From Enchytraeus crypticus (lineage: Eukaryota; Annelida; Clitellata; Enchytraeida; Enchytraeidae), in contig CAJHZI010000264.1 of NCBI GenBank assembly GCA_905160935.1, positions 511,501 through 575,500 of the forward strand: a DNA stretch of 64,000 nucleotides, given 5' to 3'. Shown here piece by piece: positions 11,690 through 23,950 of the stretch. The stretch's first letter is position 1. Every line of letters starts with the position of its first letter. The position numbers were made by a program, and so were the translations under genes. Under the pieces are notes generated by a model that saw only the letters and a list, made by a program, of their open reading frames with translations, had not been told where the DNA came from and made no database searches.

Positions 11690-12015
11690 ACTTTATTTTT
11701 GTCGTATAAGTGTCTGATGTCTTCCGTAAGGCAGAAGGATTTCAGGAAAGTAAGAGCGTTGGAAATGTGAATATGGAAAAGAATGGAAAAGATAAGATGG
11801 TCTGGTCCCAAAACGTTACAAATGAATAAGTTCTGGAAAGAGTTGGTACAGATACTGTAGACAGTTGTTAAATGCATTAAGAAATGTTTAATGATTTCAA
11901 GATAGGCCTGCACTAATATGTCGACAAGAAGAGGAACACGGAAGACAGTGAATGGAGGAGGCTTTATATGTCATGGATCTGCCAGTAGGCAGTGCACTAA
12001 GAGAGATTGAGAGAG
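11690..12015 (+). mobile_element. RTE-like LINE 3-prime fragment
   Basis: This is a decayed copy of the C-terminal end of an RTE-like LINE that recurs at 14490, 47800, 54150, 56280 and 59400. The shared nucleotide pieces are TTGGAAATGTGAATATGGA (tryptophan-rich CGYGEEWK region in better copies), GAGTTGGTACAGATA, and the terminal CCAGTAGGCAGTGCACTAAG. It ends in GAGA repeats at about 12005-12022. No open frame survives. Confidence 0.7.
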
Positions 12016-12274
12016 AGAGAAAAGTGTCGATAGGTATCATTGCTTTGCTTCATTGTATTTGGTGCTACGATCGATAATTTAAGTCTTTTAAAGCATTGTA
12101 TAATACTTTATGCAAAACTTTAGCATCGTGTTGCTCTGAAAACAAATACGATATTATGATACTGCTTTGCAATTGGTTTACCTAGCACTGCACAAATTAT
12201 ATACATGTAATTTTAAATTGTAATCTTAATAGAAAACTGATATACACTGTATAAATAATGGAACATCAATTCAT

Positions 12275-12380
12275 AAAAGCTGGTAAAGCTAAGGTTAATC
12301 TCAGTTTCCTCATTCGAAAGTGATGTCAGTCCATCTGATCCGCGGTGGAGTATCTTACCGACTTCGCCACTGGCTCCAGC
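12275..12380 (-). repeat. tRNA-derived SINE family 1, internally deleted
   Basis: Minus-strand copy with the core (AAGCTGGTAAAGCTAAGGTT on the plus strand) and the A-box head (reverse complement of TCTTACCGACTTCGCCACTG at 12352-12371). About 30 bases carrying the B box are missing between GTCAGT and CCATCTGATCC. Head and body have the normal relative direction. Confidence 0.75.
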
Positions 12381-12599
12381 CGATGGTAAGTCACTTTCTA
12401 ATAAATAGGTAGTTCGGTGATGGCAGTAAATGATTTAATGATACACCTCAAATCTTAAACTTGTGAAACTACTGTAAATTAAAAACTGTAGGCATACGTA
12501 TTGCCTATAAATCACGCAATGAAGAAAGATAGACTAACAAGAAGGAAAATCGACAAATCGAGGAAGCGAGAAAGAGAGTTAAGCACATACTTGCTCATA

Positions 12600-12607
12600 A
12601 AAGGTAG

Positions 12608-12657
<50 letters not shown>

Positions 12658-12665
12658 AGAGAAAA
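12600..12665. repeat. (GA)n microsatellite
   Basis: Simple GAGAGA tract with a few interruptions. Confidence 0.9.
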
Positions 12666-12939
12666 AGGCACATTGGTTAAATCGCAGTAACTAACGGCAT
12701 AAGCTCCTAATATCTTAATGTCATATATTATTGAACGAAAGGGGAGGTGCATTGTCGATAGAGCTATATTTAATGCCTGGTCTATGCTTAACTTTATTCC
12801 TGTAGTCCAGGAGATATGACACTTTGGCGCAATGAATGATAGAAAGACTTATCTCTTTCTCTCTACTGTTCTGCTGAACGGTTTCTGAGTTGTTTCCCAT
12901 TATTGCCTTTCTCAAGTCTTTTCTCTTATTGCCAATCAT

Positions 12940-13490
12940 CAAGTCCTTGCACTGGCTCAAAGTTAGAGAACGTATTTTATACAAGACAGTTTCTCTAACA
13001 TACAAGCTCATCACTATACCCGGCAATGGTTACATGCCTCGCTTACTACAAGAGGGGCACCCTACATTCAGGCAGTCGTCTACCAGGTCCTCTAAGTTAC
13101 TTACTCTAGAGGGACCGAGCATTCCTTCACGTAGCAAGCTGTCTAGCGCTCCTTCCAGCATGCTGCCCCGCAGATCTGGAATTCTCTTCCTTCCACTCTG
13201 CGCACCCTCTCATCTGTTCCTGATCAGCCTTTCTTACTTTACCAACAGTTTCATAGGCGGTTTAAAGCTTTTCTCTTCGACTTTTCCTATCCACCAAATG
13301 TCCATGACCTGAGACCAACACGTAAACCTCCATTCCGCTAGTACCCTTCCTTGGACTGACTACCAGGATTTTGGCTCGCACCTTTTATAGACCCCTCACT
13401 CTACTCATCGGTTGTAATTTGATTCCACAGTGTTCCATGTTGTCGTGGGCAGAAGTAGCACTCTAATCTTATTGCTGTTGTTGCTGTTCT
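12940..13490 (+). mobile_element. CR1-like LINE, C-terminus and 3-prime end
   Basis: This is the last part of a reverse transcriptase ORF (LHWLKVRERILYK near 12950, then PRLLQEG and SSKLLTLEGPSIPSRSK) running into the family's closing motif, which is frame-shifted here (GILFLP in place of WNSLPS near 13180). It is followed by a non-coding tail from about 13320 to a short CTGTTG-rich end near 13490. The tail recurs in reverse at 7640-7765 and 23435-23620, which defines the element's 3-prime end. The copy is 5-prime truncated and inactive. Confidence 0.75.
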
Positions 13491-14489
13491 CTCATTGTTT
13501 TTAGCTGCGTATATTTGTGAGGCGCAGTAAACGGTTGGTCTATTCTATAGTGACCAGAAAGAAGTAAGAAGAGACAGACGTAATAGCACGGATATCCTCA
13601 AGATGAATTCTAGAAATTCTCAGATGTCTGGTTATCAGTAATTCAGAAGCGATTATGTTGCGGATGTTCTAAAACTGCATTACATTAGAGGTTTCATCTT
13701 TGCTTATTATGTTTATTGCCTGTCTGTAAATCAGATCATACAAGTTGTATTCGTCAGCAGCTTGGATTTAATGAGTTACCTTTTTATTGATTTTTTATCT
13801 TCAATGTAAAATTGAAGATTTTGATATTTTCTACCTTTGGTATTTTCAAATAGTTATTTAAAATATTGATAAACTTGTTTGAGTAGAATAGATCAACGTA
13901 AACTGTAAGTGTCTGAAGATGATGGAGCAGGAACCTACATGTATCTAGGAAGGCAATTAGAAAAAATCTCAGATGTAAGTTTTCCCAAACTACATGTACA
14001 TGTAGATTACTTTAGCATACATACATTGTTTGTTTGATTTGATTATTCTGTCGATTGATGGAGTCTTTCTAATGCGTGTGAATGCAAAATATTAGTATGA
14101 ATATTTAGGCCTGCTATAGACCCACGGTTGTCAGAGCTCTGAAAATTAAGTATATAATGTAAGGTTCTAAGCCTTATCTGAAGTATCTGGTGGACCATTG
14201 AATGGTGCGTCGTAATATCATTAATGTAAAGCTGCCTACTGAGTAAGCCACTTTTGGGCCAATTGGTTCAATTTGGGTCATTGATTATTAATTGAAACAT
14301 TGACAGAACGACAACTTACCGAAATATTTCTAATCTACAGATAAAGAAATAGAAAAATTTACAAATTACTATTTTTCGAAGAATTCTCCTCTGTATCATT
14401 TTATATATGCATCCATACTTTGGTAAAAACAAAGCTGTATATATTAGATTAAAAGATGTATGTAATTGGATAAAAGTCTAAAGAAAGAA
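13491..14489. other. no gene seen
   Basis: No supported coding frame or recognised repeat apart from overlapping TACATGTA motifs near 13935 and 13993. Confidence 0.4.
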
Positions 14490-14960
14490 ATAAAGATATC
14501 GAAAACCTTGGTTTGGACCTTGCTATTATATGGATGTGAAACATGGACCGTAAGGAAGAAGATATTAGGAAACTAGAGGCATTGGAAATGTGGATATGGA
14601 GAAGAATGGAAAGGATTAGCTGGACTCAAAAAGTTACAAGTGAGGAAGTTCTGGAGAGAGTTGGTACAGATAGATAGTTTAAAAATGTATTAAGAAATAG
14701 GAAGAAGAGTTGGTTAGGACACATTTAAGGGGGAAAAGGCTACTAAAAGAGGTCATAGTCATAGAAGGCAGAATTGTAGGAAATAAAGGCAGAGGCAGGC
14801 CGAGGTTAGTTATATTAGATTATTTAAAGACCCACTCAAATGTGGATATGAAGAGAACAGTGGAGGCGTTATATACCATGGACCAGCCAGTTGGCAATGC
14901 ACTAAGAGAGGGAGATATTAGATTAGAGGGTGATAAATTTAAATCTTCATGGTGAAATAA
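14490..14960 (+). mobile_element. RTE-like LINE, C-terminal fragment
   Basis: This is the end of an RTE-like reverse transcriptase, of the type often mis-annotated as craniofacial development protein 2. It shows LLYGCETWTVRK (near 14522), a KKSWLGHI-like box (near 14704), then GNKGRGRPRL (near 14780) and VDMKR before the terminal TGGACCAGCCAG...GCACTAAGAGAG. The frame changes at least twice between these blocks. It is 5-prime truncated. Confidence 0.8.
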
Positions 14961-17269
14961 TTTTAACTGATCAATATTGCGCTCAATGGCATAGTGTGAA
15001 AAAGCTGCATATTTAGTTAGTGGATCTTTTAGAATGAGAAGATAGAATATAATTTCAAATTTAATTCATTTACGTAAGATTACGGCAACTTTCTGTAAAG
15101 AAAGTACATGTGGAGTCTAGTACAGAGAACAATTAATTTCGTCAATACTTCTATTCAATTAAGATGGCTACATTATATTGTGACCCAGATTGAGCTAACT
15201 AATAGGACACTTTGATATATGCTCTACGGATGTATCCACGGACTAGTTAAAGTTCATAAACACAAATAGTTACTTTGATTAATTTCAAGGATTTGTGCAA
15301 TGAGAGTTAAATATTTAATACGGATACTAATTAAAGAGCTTGGGCCAAAGAGCTTGAGTTAGAATACCCAACTTTTATGTTGTGTTTTGTTAATTTATGT
15401 AGACAAATGATTACATCCAACTAAAGAACTCTACATCGTTCTACAAGTTTACTATACTGTGTGTCTACGCGTCTCTATTCTAGACCCGAATATTTACGCG
15501 TTTTTGCTGTGAATTCTCTTAGACAATATTCATTCTTTTTGTATTTTGTATTGCAAATATTGAATCACTTTTAAAGATTATTTTTATTTATTCTAACTCT
15601 TCAGCAAATTGCATGATGAACAGTCATCGCTGTTTCTACTGACAATTGTTCTAAATATGAATAATAACAGACCTACATGTATGGGCAATGTTATTCCGAT
15701 CATGGACTTTAAAATATGTCAGAAACAGACTGTTTGGCTGCAAGAAATGTATGCACTTTAGACGATGAGACGTGACTGTGTTTCATTATAATTCTATGAA
15801 GTGACACAACCTCAGGTTTCAGAATGGCATGTCTGGATACTAAATTTTCCTAAAACTGTTTTCATCGGGTGGTTTTATCACGGTTAATCTGTAACACTGG
15901 ACTGGATAATGTAAATGTAGAACACGCCTGTCGTAATTTTAACTAATCTCTCTCTCTCTCTCTCTAGTGTTCTGCCAAGTAGCAAGGACACACATTCATA
16001 CTCAGAGAGTCTGCTTTCACGCTCCATCAAGAGCTCCCCATAGATCAACAAGTTCATATGGGTCAATGCCGTTTGAATAACAGGATTTAATTACAACATT
16101 TACTAAATTTCAGCAAAAATTTTCAAGACATAGGAATATATTAGTGTTGGAGTCGATATTGCTAAGAATATTATAAAAATATGTCCAAAGTTAGGTTAAG
16201 TCCACTGGCTGCTACAGCCTCTGAGAAAGGAAACTTAAAACTATCTCAGAAGCCACTGGTTGTCCTTGCAAGAACCCATTACGGGCTTTATGCTGCTTTA
16301 TTGAAGATTTACTTATTTATTAATCTAGAATTATTTTGCTTATATTATTGAATGGTCAGTACGATAAAGCTAATAGCGCTGTATAAACTACGGTAAGTTA
16401 AAGAAGAATTCGATATTTTAGACACTGCAAGGTGTGTTTTTGTAGCTCTGATATCAAAAACTAGAAATCGACGTCAAACTTTCAAAATAGACTTTTTAAA
16501 CTTTCTATCTTTACTATGCTATACTACTGTATATAGTAATAGTACTATACTAGTACTGTACAGTAGTACAAGTATAGTACTATTACTATATAGGCATACA
16601 GTATTATCGTATGAGACCTACGATCTAATTGACTCAAAACTATTTTTTACCTTTGCATTCAATTTTTCTATACTAATAAGCGTCCGGTAGTGATGTTTTG
16701 TACTTTACAAGTTACTGGCAGTTAGATATATAGCCGGATATAACTTCGAGCTACATTGTTTACACTTACTGCTTCGAGACGAAAAATAATGGCGAGAAGG
16801 GAGATTGGATTTCTTCATTACTTCTATAGAAACTGGAATGAAGCCCGTCGCACTATTTGTCTAGATTATCGATGCGTCTTCTGCATTCATTTCACAATCA
16901 TGCAGGCACGAATGTTCTAGATAATTTCAATCCAGTACATCTACAGCGTATATGGCGCACATTATTTATGAACAACCAGTACTAGGAAAGAACGGGTCGT
17001 TATTGATGATACTGTCAAATTTTGCATAATGCTAAATTTTTGTGCAATTTTAAAATATTAAAATGTTTGGATGAAAATTTTTCGATTCTCGTAGAAGAGA
17101 ATTTTTGAATAGTCATTTAATAGCGGAATAATGCGTGACTTTAGGTAGTTTAAACTCAGTGATTGCTAACTTTTGTGTGAAGAAAAATCACTCACGAAAT
17201 TAGAAGGTAAAGTTTGAAAATGTTATTAGGATAATGTCGTGGAGATCAACACTGAAAGGGCAATCGTCC
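14961..17269. other. no gene seen; (CT)n at 15947-15966 and a long palindrome at 16530-16592
   Basis: No supported coding frame. It holds a short CT tract near 15950 and a near-perfect 63-base palindrome listed separately. Confidence 0.4.
16530..16592. repeat. near-perfect palindrome / hairpin
   Basis: The arm TATAGTAATAGTACTATACT (16532-16551) is exactly reverse-complementary to 16571-16590. Two more outer pairs and at least five inner pairs extend the stem. The 19-base loop is itself largely self-complementary. It could be a cruciform-forming sequence, the end of an unrecognised foldback element or a hairpin RNA template; nothing in the flanks decides between these. Confidence 0.85.
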
Positions 17270-19110
17270 TTCTATGAAGCCTCTGACGCCATTATTCTGT
17301 ATATTGTTGTATGTGCCTGATACATTGTTAAAATAAACATGAAGATAAAGCGCTTAACTAGACGTGTCTCACTTAAATGAAACAGGCAGGACTGACATAG
17401 TGAGCTTACATGATCATCGTACATTGTTAGGTTGCAGTCCATTTTCACCTCTAGGTCTTTTACTGATCTTGATATCGGAATTTTAATAATGACAAAACGC
17501 AGTGAATGATCAACTATGTTGATATCTATCACCTTTAATACCACATGTTTAAACCGTTAGGCAATTTATTCTATTTTCCGTATAACCGCCTAACCATGTA
17601 GTCCTGTGAACGTCCGAGATTTTATTCTCAGATCAACGAGACTAGGATTACTAATGAATAGCATTACCAAAACCGCATTCATCTATAATCGTGACATAAG
17701 TTACTCTTTTACTACTATCAATCTATATAAATTGTGTCTTATTAGTGTTCAACTGTAATTCATTAGTATCCAACCACTGGTGTTGGCCTATCAATGCATC
17801 ACTAATGCGGAGAGCAGCTAACTGCATTTCAATCAATTTTAATCTGATAAACTTTTGTAATGTATGCATAAGAATGACCACCGATGCCTTTCCATGTTCA
17901 GGTGTATACAAAGAGAAAAGAAGAGAGCCTAGGACAGATGCTAGTTGCAATAGAGTTTTCTTATGGTTGAGGAGCGACCACCTAAAATTACCTGTTGAGT
18001 TCCCTCGGTTAGAAAGACGTTAATCAAATTCAGAAGGCTGTCATGTAAATTAAACGAATTTGTTAGTGGGTGTTGTTGAATGTCTTTATCCAGCATATAT
18101 AAAGGCAACAGTCATGTCAAGAAGTCTCAGCAAGGTAATCATGCCCGAATACAGGGTAGAAAACAAGTCATCTTACAATTAGCCCGTCTCTGTAGAATTA
18201 AATTTTCGACAAGCAAATGGTAGATATAGCATTAGATTATGGCATTAGATTATTCATAATTTTAAGCTCACGAAATACTATTCTTTGAATTAATCAGGAA
18301 ATAAATGTTAGAGTAGACACCGTTCGACAATTGTTGAGGCAATCAGCATTCAGATTAGAGTTCTTAAGAATAGGTGTAACTAGGGCATGTTGTTGAGATT
18401 AAATGAGAAAACCCTTTTCAAAGATGCATGGCACATGTAGGTAATGTAGAATTAGAGCTCAACTTTACGTTCCTTTAATAGGACTGTAGGAGTAGGATCT
18501 AGGGAACAAGACTTGGATGGACTACTCGGAATTGTTGCCTAAAAACCTAACATGTGCTGGGCACGAAACTGCTGAAACTATGAACTATATCTGGGCTATG
18601 AGATTGATAAGAACGAGAACCAGTGATAGATCTAATCACATCTAACTTACAATTATCAACGAAAGCTTTGAGAAAGTCATTAGGTGATCTGGGAATAGAG
18701 TGACAGCGATGTTCACCAAGTTTTTAGCAATCTCTTTCCACATCTAGGCTTGAAATTGGTGTCTATATATCAATTGCTTTATCCAATACACTCTTTCCTT
18801 TAATTCAAGGGTTCTATGCTTATCCTTGATAGCATAATCCATTTAATTAGACCAGTGTCAATGCAGGTTCGTGTATATATTCTCTCCAACCTGTGAGCCT
18901 TCCTCCTGATTGCACGACATTCAGAGTCAAACCATGGAATCAGGGGTTGCCATCTCATTGCGATGATGTAGTGGAACATCGTAATCAGCTAAATCTCGTA
19001 GTGTCGAGTTATAGTCTTATAGCAATCAAATAGCTCAGTAGAGGCTGAAGACGGAGGTGGAGTATACCCGAATGGACTAGCTATAATTGCTTCCTTGCAG
19101 GCACAGTGGT
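17270..19110 (-). mobile_element. CR1-like LINE, degraded, interrupted by a SINE
   Basis: On the minus strand, the linker between endonuclease and reverse transcriptase is readable near 18870-18930 (FDSECRAIRRKAHRLERIY). A palm block is readable near 17900-17950 (SVLGSLLFSLYTPE), followed by QHQWLDTNELQLNTNKTQF. The thumb/connection block (SRSVKDLEVKMDCNLTM, then SLCQSCLFHL) lies near 17390-17470. Between NKTQF and VKDLEV the reading is broken by a repeat at about 17506-17712 that also occurs at 48694-48956. Many stops and shifts make the copy inactive. Confidence 0.75.
17506..17712 (-). repeat. tRNA-like SINE family 2, diverged copy inside a LINE
   Basis: About 140 bases match the 48.7-48.95 kb repeat: GATCAACTATGTTGATATCT, ACCACATGTTTAAACCGTT, TTTTCCGTATAACC and GTCCGAGATTTTATTCTC. 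The half that should carry the pol III boxes is too diverged to see. The copy splits the reverse transcriptase of the surrounding LINE. Confidence 0.65.
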
Positions 19111-19244
19111 CAGCCATTCCCCAGAAGCATATTGATATTCGGCCAGAAGGAATCAGTCTGGGCTGAAACTAACAGGAATACAAATGATTAACAGACTGTG
19201 CTCAAGATATACATTTAATATGCATATTAGGATGGTTCTCATTG

Positions 19245-19340
19245 TTGAGCCCGGGTGTGGTTGGGACCACTGCTAAATAGGCAACCGCTAACAAGCAGTC
19301 GCGTGTAGGCAGGAGGCGACTAAGGTAGGAACTGAGGAAG
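19245..19340. repeat. dispersed repeat shared with 43565-43690
   Basis: The block CCCGGGTGTGGTTGGGACCA, GGCAACCGCTAACAAGCAG, GGCAGGAGGCGACTAAGG, ACTGAGGAAGGCAGAGGGAA recurs at 43565-43690 with about the same spacing. It has no open frame and is probably a SINE or a non-autonomous element; the class is not resolved. Confidence 0.6.
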
Positions 19341-20049
19341 GCAGAGGGAACACAACTCACCTTGAATTTTACGTAAATAAGATATTACAAGTATCTTGCA
19401 TTGTTCAGAAAGTAGTAAGCTACATGTATTTATTTTAATACCACATATTCTGGAGATAAGTAGTGACATTTATTATGTCAAAGACTCTCTCAAATGCTAT
19501 ATAAGATACAAATGTTAAATTATTTATACTTAGTTAAGTATATAATTTATGACATAAATAAATATTGTATAACATTAACGACAATGTGTTGAAAGTACTT
19601 GTTATATGCATAGTATTAAAGTTTCCTGTTTATACTGCAAATACTACAGATAAATCAACTGTCATCAAATATATATATTAGAAAACAATCTATAGATAAT
19701 TTAAATAATGTATGTTACACTAATAATTTGTAACAGGCAGCTCTTCAGTAGAGAGGGCTGCCCCGTCCGCTTTGGTTAAAATTTCCTTTTGTCCAATCTC
19801 AGTGTATTAATTTTCATTTTATTAAATGTGTGTATAATCTAACTTCAGATAATTCACTACATTGTTCTTGTCAAATTTTTCAAATTGCACCAGTATCCAC
19901 ACCGAACTCCGAACCGAAACCGAACCGAGCTCTCAGATTTCCATTTTATAGCTGATTCCGAATCGAATCGAACGTTAATTAGAAGTAGCCACACCGAATC
20001 GGAATCCTGAAAATACTAAACATTTTCATCTCGTCTGGCGACCGCATCT
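19341..20049. other. no gene seen
   Basis: AT-rich sequence without a supported frame. Confidence 0.4.
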
Positions 20050-20106
20050 TCTCTCTCTCTTTCTCTTTCTCTCTCTTCTCACCCTCTCTCTCTCTCTCTC
20101 TCTCTA
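20050..20106. repeat. (CT)n microsatellite
   Basis: Interrupted CT/CTTT tract just upstream of the LINE at 20190. Confidence 0.85.
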
Positions 20107-20189
20107 GGTTTTCGCACATATCAGCGTATTTTAAATCAGTTGATCAGTTGAGTGTTTTGAGTGCTTTGATTCAAATACCATAGACAAAG

Positions 20190-22220
20190 AAAATTATTAA
20201 ATAAAATGATTAGTTCTGCTAAAAGCTTGTACTATCAAAATCTAATCTCGCAGAATCAAAATTGCCCCAAGAAATTATGGGGAGCACTTGACTCTCTGCT
20301 TGATCGCACAATTCCCAAGTCACTTCCCTCTACCACCTCACCATCTTCTCTTACTACCTTTCTTCTCAACATCTTCAATGACAAAATTGCCAAACTCTCT
20401 GGCTCTATACCCTCCAACTCCATTGACACGGACAACACCATTTCTGTAAATATGCCTGAACCACCACTACTTTCTAGTTTTGAACCAGCTAAACCCGAAG
20501 AAATACGCAATTTTATTCTTCGCTCAACCGACTCATCTTGCTGCCTTGATGTTATTCCAACACGATTACTGAAATCCTGTATTGATGTTTTAGTTGCTCC
20601 TATTACATACTTAATCAACCTCTCACTCTCAGAAGGTATCTTCCCAACCTCCTTCAAACAAGCAGTTGTGTGTCCTTTTGCTAAAAAAAGCCTTCCCTAC
20701 CAAAAGATGATCTTTCCAGTTACCGTCCTATTTCCAATCTTAACTTCATCTCTAAACTTCCTGAAAAGGTAATTTATATCCGTTTATGAACTCATCTTGA
20801 TTCTTTCCCTTCTCTCTCTCGTTATCAATCTGCCTATAGAAAACTCCATTCTATTGAAACCGCTCTTCTTCGTATACATAATGATCTTAGCTTGGCCATG
20901 AGTAGTAAACAGGTTTCTGCCTTGGTTCTTCTAGATCTCTCTGCTGCCTTCGATACACTTGACCATGGCATTCTAATAAATAGGCTTAAATCTTGTTTTG
21001 GCATTTCTGATTTTGCTTTTTCCCTTCTCACATCATATCTCTCATGTCGCACACAATCGGTTGTTATTGGTCAAAATTGCTCTTCTGAACTACCCCTCCT
21101 ACGCGATATTCCTCAAGATTCAGTGGTAGGTCCATTGCTCTTCTCTTTATATATCACTCCTCTTGGCTACTTGCTTGCTCAGTCTTCCATAAATTTTCAT
21201 TTCTATGCAGACGACACTCAACTGCATATTTCCTTTTCTAATCATGATTCCGATCAGAAACTGGCTCATCTCTCATCCATTCTAGACAAGGTTTATTCAT
21301 GGTTTTGTGCTAATCGTCATGCTGTTAATCACTCCAAAACTGAGTACCTTTTAATCGGCACTCCTTTGCAAAGAAATAAAATTACTAATAATTCTGTTAA
21401 TTTTCAGAATCTTGCTCTTTCACCTTCTCGATCCGCCAAAAACCTTGAAGTCATATTTGATGAAAACCTTGACTTTAAATCCCATATCTCTTCTGTTTGT
21501 CGCGCTTCTTTCCTTCAGATTCGTCAGATTAGGCAAACACGTCCATCCCTTACTAGCAATTCAGCCACTATCCTTGTTAATTCTATAGTTCATTCAAAGT
21601 TCGACTACTGTAATTCATTATTACATGGATCGCCTACTTCTTCTCTCAATCGTTTGCAGCAAATTCTCGAAATTCTCTTGCACGTATTGTTTGCAAGTCC
21701 TCTCGACTTCAATTTCGCTCTCTTTCTCTACTTCGCAGACTTCACGGACTCCCTGCTAATCAACGCCTAAAATATAAAATAGCTTTATTAACTTTCAAAA
21801 CTCCGTGATTTGGCAAACCGTCTTACTTGTCTGAAATTCTTCTTCCTCATCGTCCCACACGTTCACTTAGTTCCACCGATGCCAATCTTCTCTCTGTTCC
21901 AAATATTCTCACATCATTGGGCAGACGTTCTTTTTCTTACGCATCACCCACAATCTGGAACTCTTTACCTGCTAATCTTCGCTCTTGTTCTTCTCTTTCA
22001 GCATTCTCTAGCAAGCTTAAGACTTACCTTTTCCCACCGTAGACATAATCAATCTACCCTGACCATTTTTTGATCACCGGACTGGCTTTCGTTTAGGACC
22101 CTACTTCTCCTCAGCACATTTCTTTTGCAGATTGGTCTGGGTGAATTGATCTGTAGTGATGTGTGCTGTTGGGGACGTCCCTGACGTCCCTGGATGAGGG
22201 AACGGGCGTTAAACCTTTAT

Positions 22221-22262
<42 letters not shown>
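20190..22262 (+). mobile_element. CR1/L2-like LINE with complete 3-prime end
   Basis: This is the best-preserved LINE in the window. A 5-prime-truncated reverse transcriptase begins with SAKSLYYQNLI (20215) in the linker region. Fingers follow (APITYLINLSLSEGIFP near 20595). The palm, open from 20892, has LLDLSAAFDTLDHGIL, SVVGPLLFSLYITPL and an intact FHFYADDTQL box near 21210. The thumb has RQIRQTRPSL and FDYCNSLLHG. The closing IWNSLPANL block (near 21950) and a stop near 22040 follow. The frame changes near 20680 and 21660-21810. The non-coding 3-prime end (22075-22215) closes in TTA repeats to 22262. Its tail is the reference for separated tails elsewhere. It has recently decayed and cannot move. 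Confidence 0.88.
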
Positions 22263-22690
22263 GTCTCAGAAATATTTGCATTATAAATCCTGTAATTTTT
22301 CAATTTAAACTAGCATTTTTACTTTAATTAAGTATATGTTATTGTTAATGTCTACATGCGTTATTTTACTGCTTGCAGGTATTGAGAAAACGAATTCAAG
22401 TAAATGCACGTGCTGAGAATGTACAGTGTAATGACATATGTTTGACTCTATTTAAAATTGATTGTCGCGCAATCAGCCTGGAATTCTGATGCTAAACGTT
22501 TAGAAACTGGACTGTTTCTGCTGAGAAACCATAGTTGGCAATTGTGATTGCGATTTGCACGAAATTAATAACATAACGTAGGGGTACTTAGTTTCACATT
22601 CTCCGGATATTAATCTTCTGTTTTAAGATTTCGTTACGCAGGTAACGCATCTTCCATGCAATAAGAATAAAAAAAACATAAAAGAAAACG
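22263..22690. other. no gene seen; probable 5-prime flank of the 22691 frame
   Basis: No coding frame. A possible splice acceptor (TTTCGTTACGCAG) lies near 22641, which would make 22642-22690 a 5-prime untranslated exon piece. Confidence 0.35.
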
Positions 22691-23161
22691 ATGAAGAAAT
22701 CTGGTCAAACATCGACTAAGTCAAGTGGGCGCTCTCCAAACCTCAGTCAACGATCAGCCACCATTCCTTCCACGCAGCATGGAAGCAAATCAAAGCAGCA
22801 CAGAGACGTTAACATACGAGAAATGGAGGCTCTGAGGAGCCTATCCATAGGATCTCCCATTCCTCGGGCTCCATCGCCCGATGAAGACGACATTGATGGA
22901 AACACGACCGATGAATCATTTCCGGTTATAACTATAGAGGTGTGTGAGGCGACTTCATCGGCAGAGAAATCTCTAGGCAGATCTGACTCAGACAGGCGCA
23001 GAACTTCTGGCGGCAACTCGAGCAATGGTTCATCACCACGAAGTAGCGTGAAGGGAAAGACGCTCAAAACTCCAGCATGCCTACCGAGTCAGATACGACC
23101 TGGCGTAGTGGCTTATTCCGGCACAGTTCAGTGTGATCCAGCGGCCATAAAACCTCACTAA
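22691..23161 (+). CDS. uncharacterised Ser-rich protein, 156 aa
   Basis: An open frame with non-repetitive, host-like codon use. Its composition is unlike the AT-driven frames around it. The product is Ser-, Pro- and Arg-rich, with a basic N-terminus (MKKSGQTSTKSSG), an acidic patch near residue 60 (SPDEDDID) and a basic Ser cluster near 95-125. It ends in a more ordered-looking tail (CLPSQIRPGVVAYSGTVQ). No domain is recognised, and it is probably intrinsically disordered. An in-frame stop lies just upstream of the ATG, so this start is plausible. AATAAA occurs at 23234-23239, about 75 bases after the stop, as expected for a last exon. It may be a single coding exon or the final exon of a longer gene. 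Confidence 0.5.
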   Translation: MKKSGQTSTKSSGRSPNLSQRSATIPSTQHGSKSKQHRDVNIREMEALRSLSIGSPIPRAPSPDEDDIDGNTTDESFPVITIEVCEATSSAEKSLGRSDSDRRRTSGGNSSNGSSPRSSVKGKTLKTPACLPSQIRPGVVAYSGTVQCDPAAIKPH

Positions 23162-23233
23162 ACTCTGCCAACTCACATATTGCCGGAATATCAACTGAAA
23201 GCTTTCTCTATACGTGTTTAATTATGTCATTGA

Positions 23234-23239
23234 AATAAA
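23234..23239 (+). terminator. candidate polyadenylation signal
   Basis: AATAAA about 75 bases downstream of the stop codon of the 22691-23161 frame. Confidence 0.4.
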
Positions 23240-23434
23240 CTAAACTAACTTGTACAGTCGGAATATCATCAATCTACGATCTCTATCATTAATCTCTACA
23301 TCATTGTTATAAATTGTTGTTAAACAATCTGGTTTCCCGCTCATATCCGCTAATCAATCATCAATCATTTGTAAGGCGTCCGCAGCTTTATGTAGAATAT
23401 GCATAGAGCCACTTAGTTCAAAAAATGTTATAAC

Positions 23435-23950
23435 AACTGGATGTTACAACAACAGCAACAGAATTAGAGTGCTACTGTTGTCTACGACAACATTGAGGAC
23501 TATGGGACTAAATCTAACCGATGAGCAGAGTGTGCGGTCTAAAAATCCCAGTGAAAATCAAAATCCAGAGATTCAATCCAAGGTATGGTATTAGCGGAAA
23601 TGGAGGTTTACGTGCTAGTCTCAATTCGTGTTCATAGATGTATGAAAGAGATCGGATATACAGATTTTTGAGCGTCTATAAAAACCATCCATGGAAAAGG
23701 ATAAGCTGCTTAGGGGAAGACTAGGGTTGCGCAAAATGGAAGGAACAAAATTCCAGATCTGTGGAGCAGTATGCGTTTGGACAGATTGCTGCGAGAAGGA
23801 AAACTGGTGATAATAGAGTAATTAACTTAGAGGACCAGTAGATGACTGCATAGAGGAAGGCTGCCTCACCTGTAATTAGTGGGACATATAACCTTTACCA
23901 GGGTTAGTGATAGACTTGTAGATCAGAGAAACTGTCTTGGAGACTGTCTT
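23435..23950 (-). mobile_element. CR1-like LINE 3-prime end, reverse copy
   Basis: This is the reverse of the element ending at 13490. The tail is readable from GAATTAGAGTGCTACTGTTG to AACCGATGAGCAGAGTGTG, and is followed to the right by a decayed C-terminal coding region. No open frame remains. Confidence 0.6.

Noticed and set aside
12721-13026. 101-codon minus-strand frame
   Set aside because: Overlaps, in antisense, a LINE C-terminus that carries recognisable reverse-transcriptase motifs on the plus strand.
20256-20657. 133-codon minus-strand frame
   Set aside because: Shadow of the CR1/L2-like reverse transcriptase on the plus strand.
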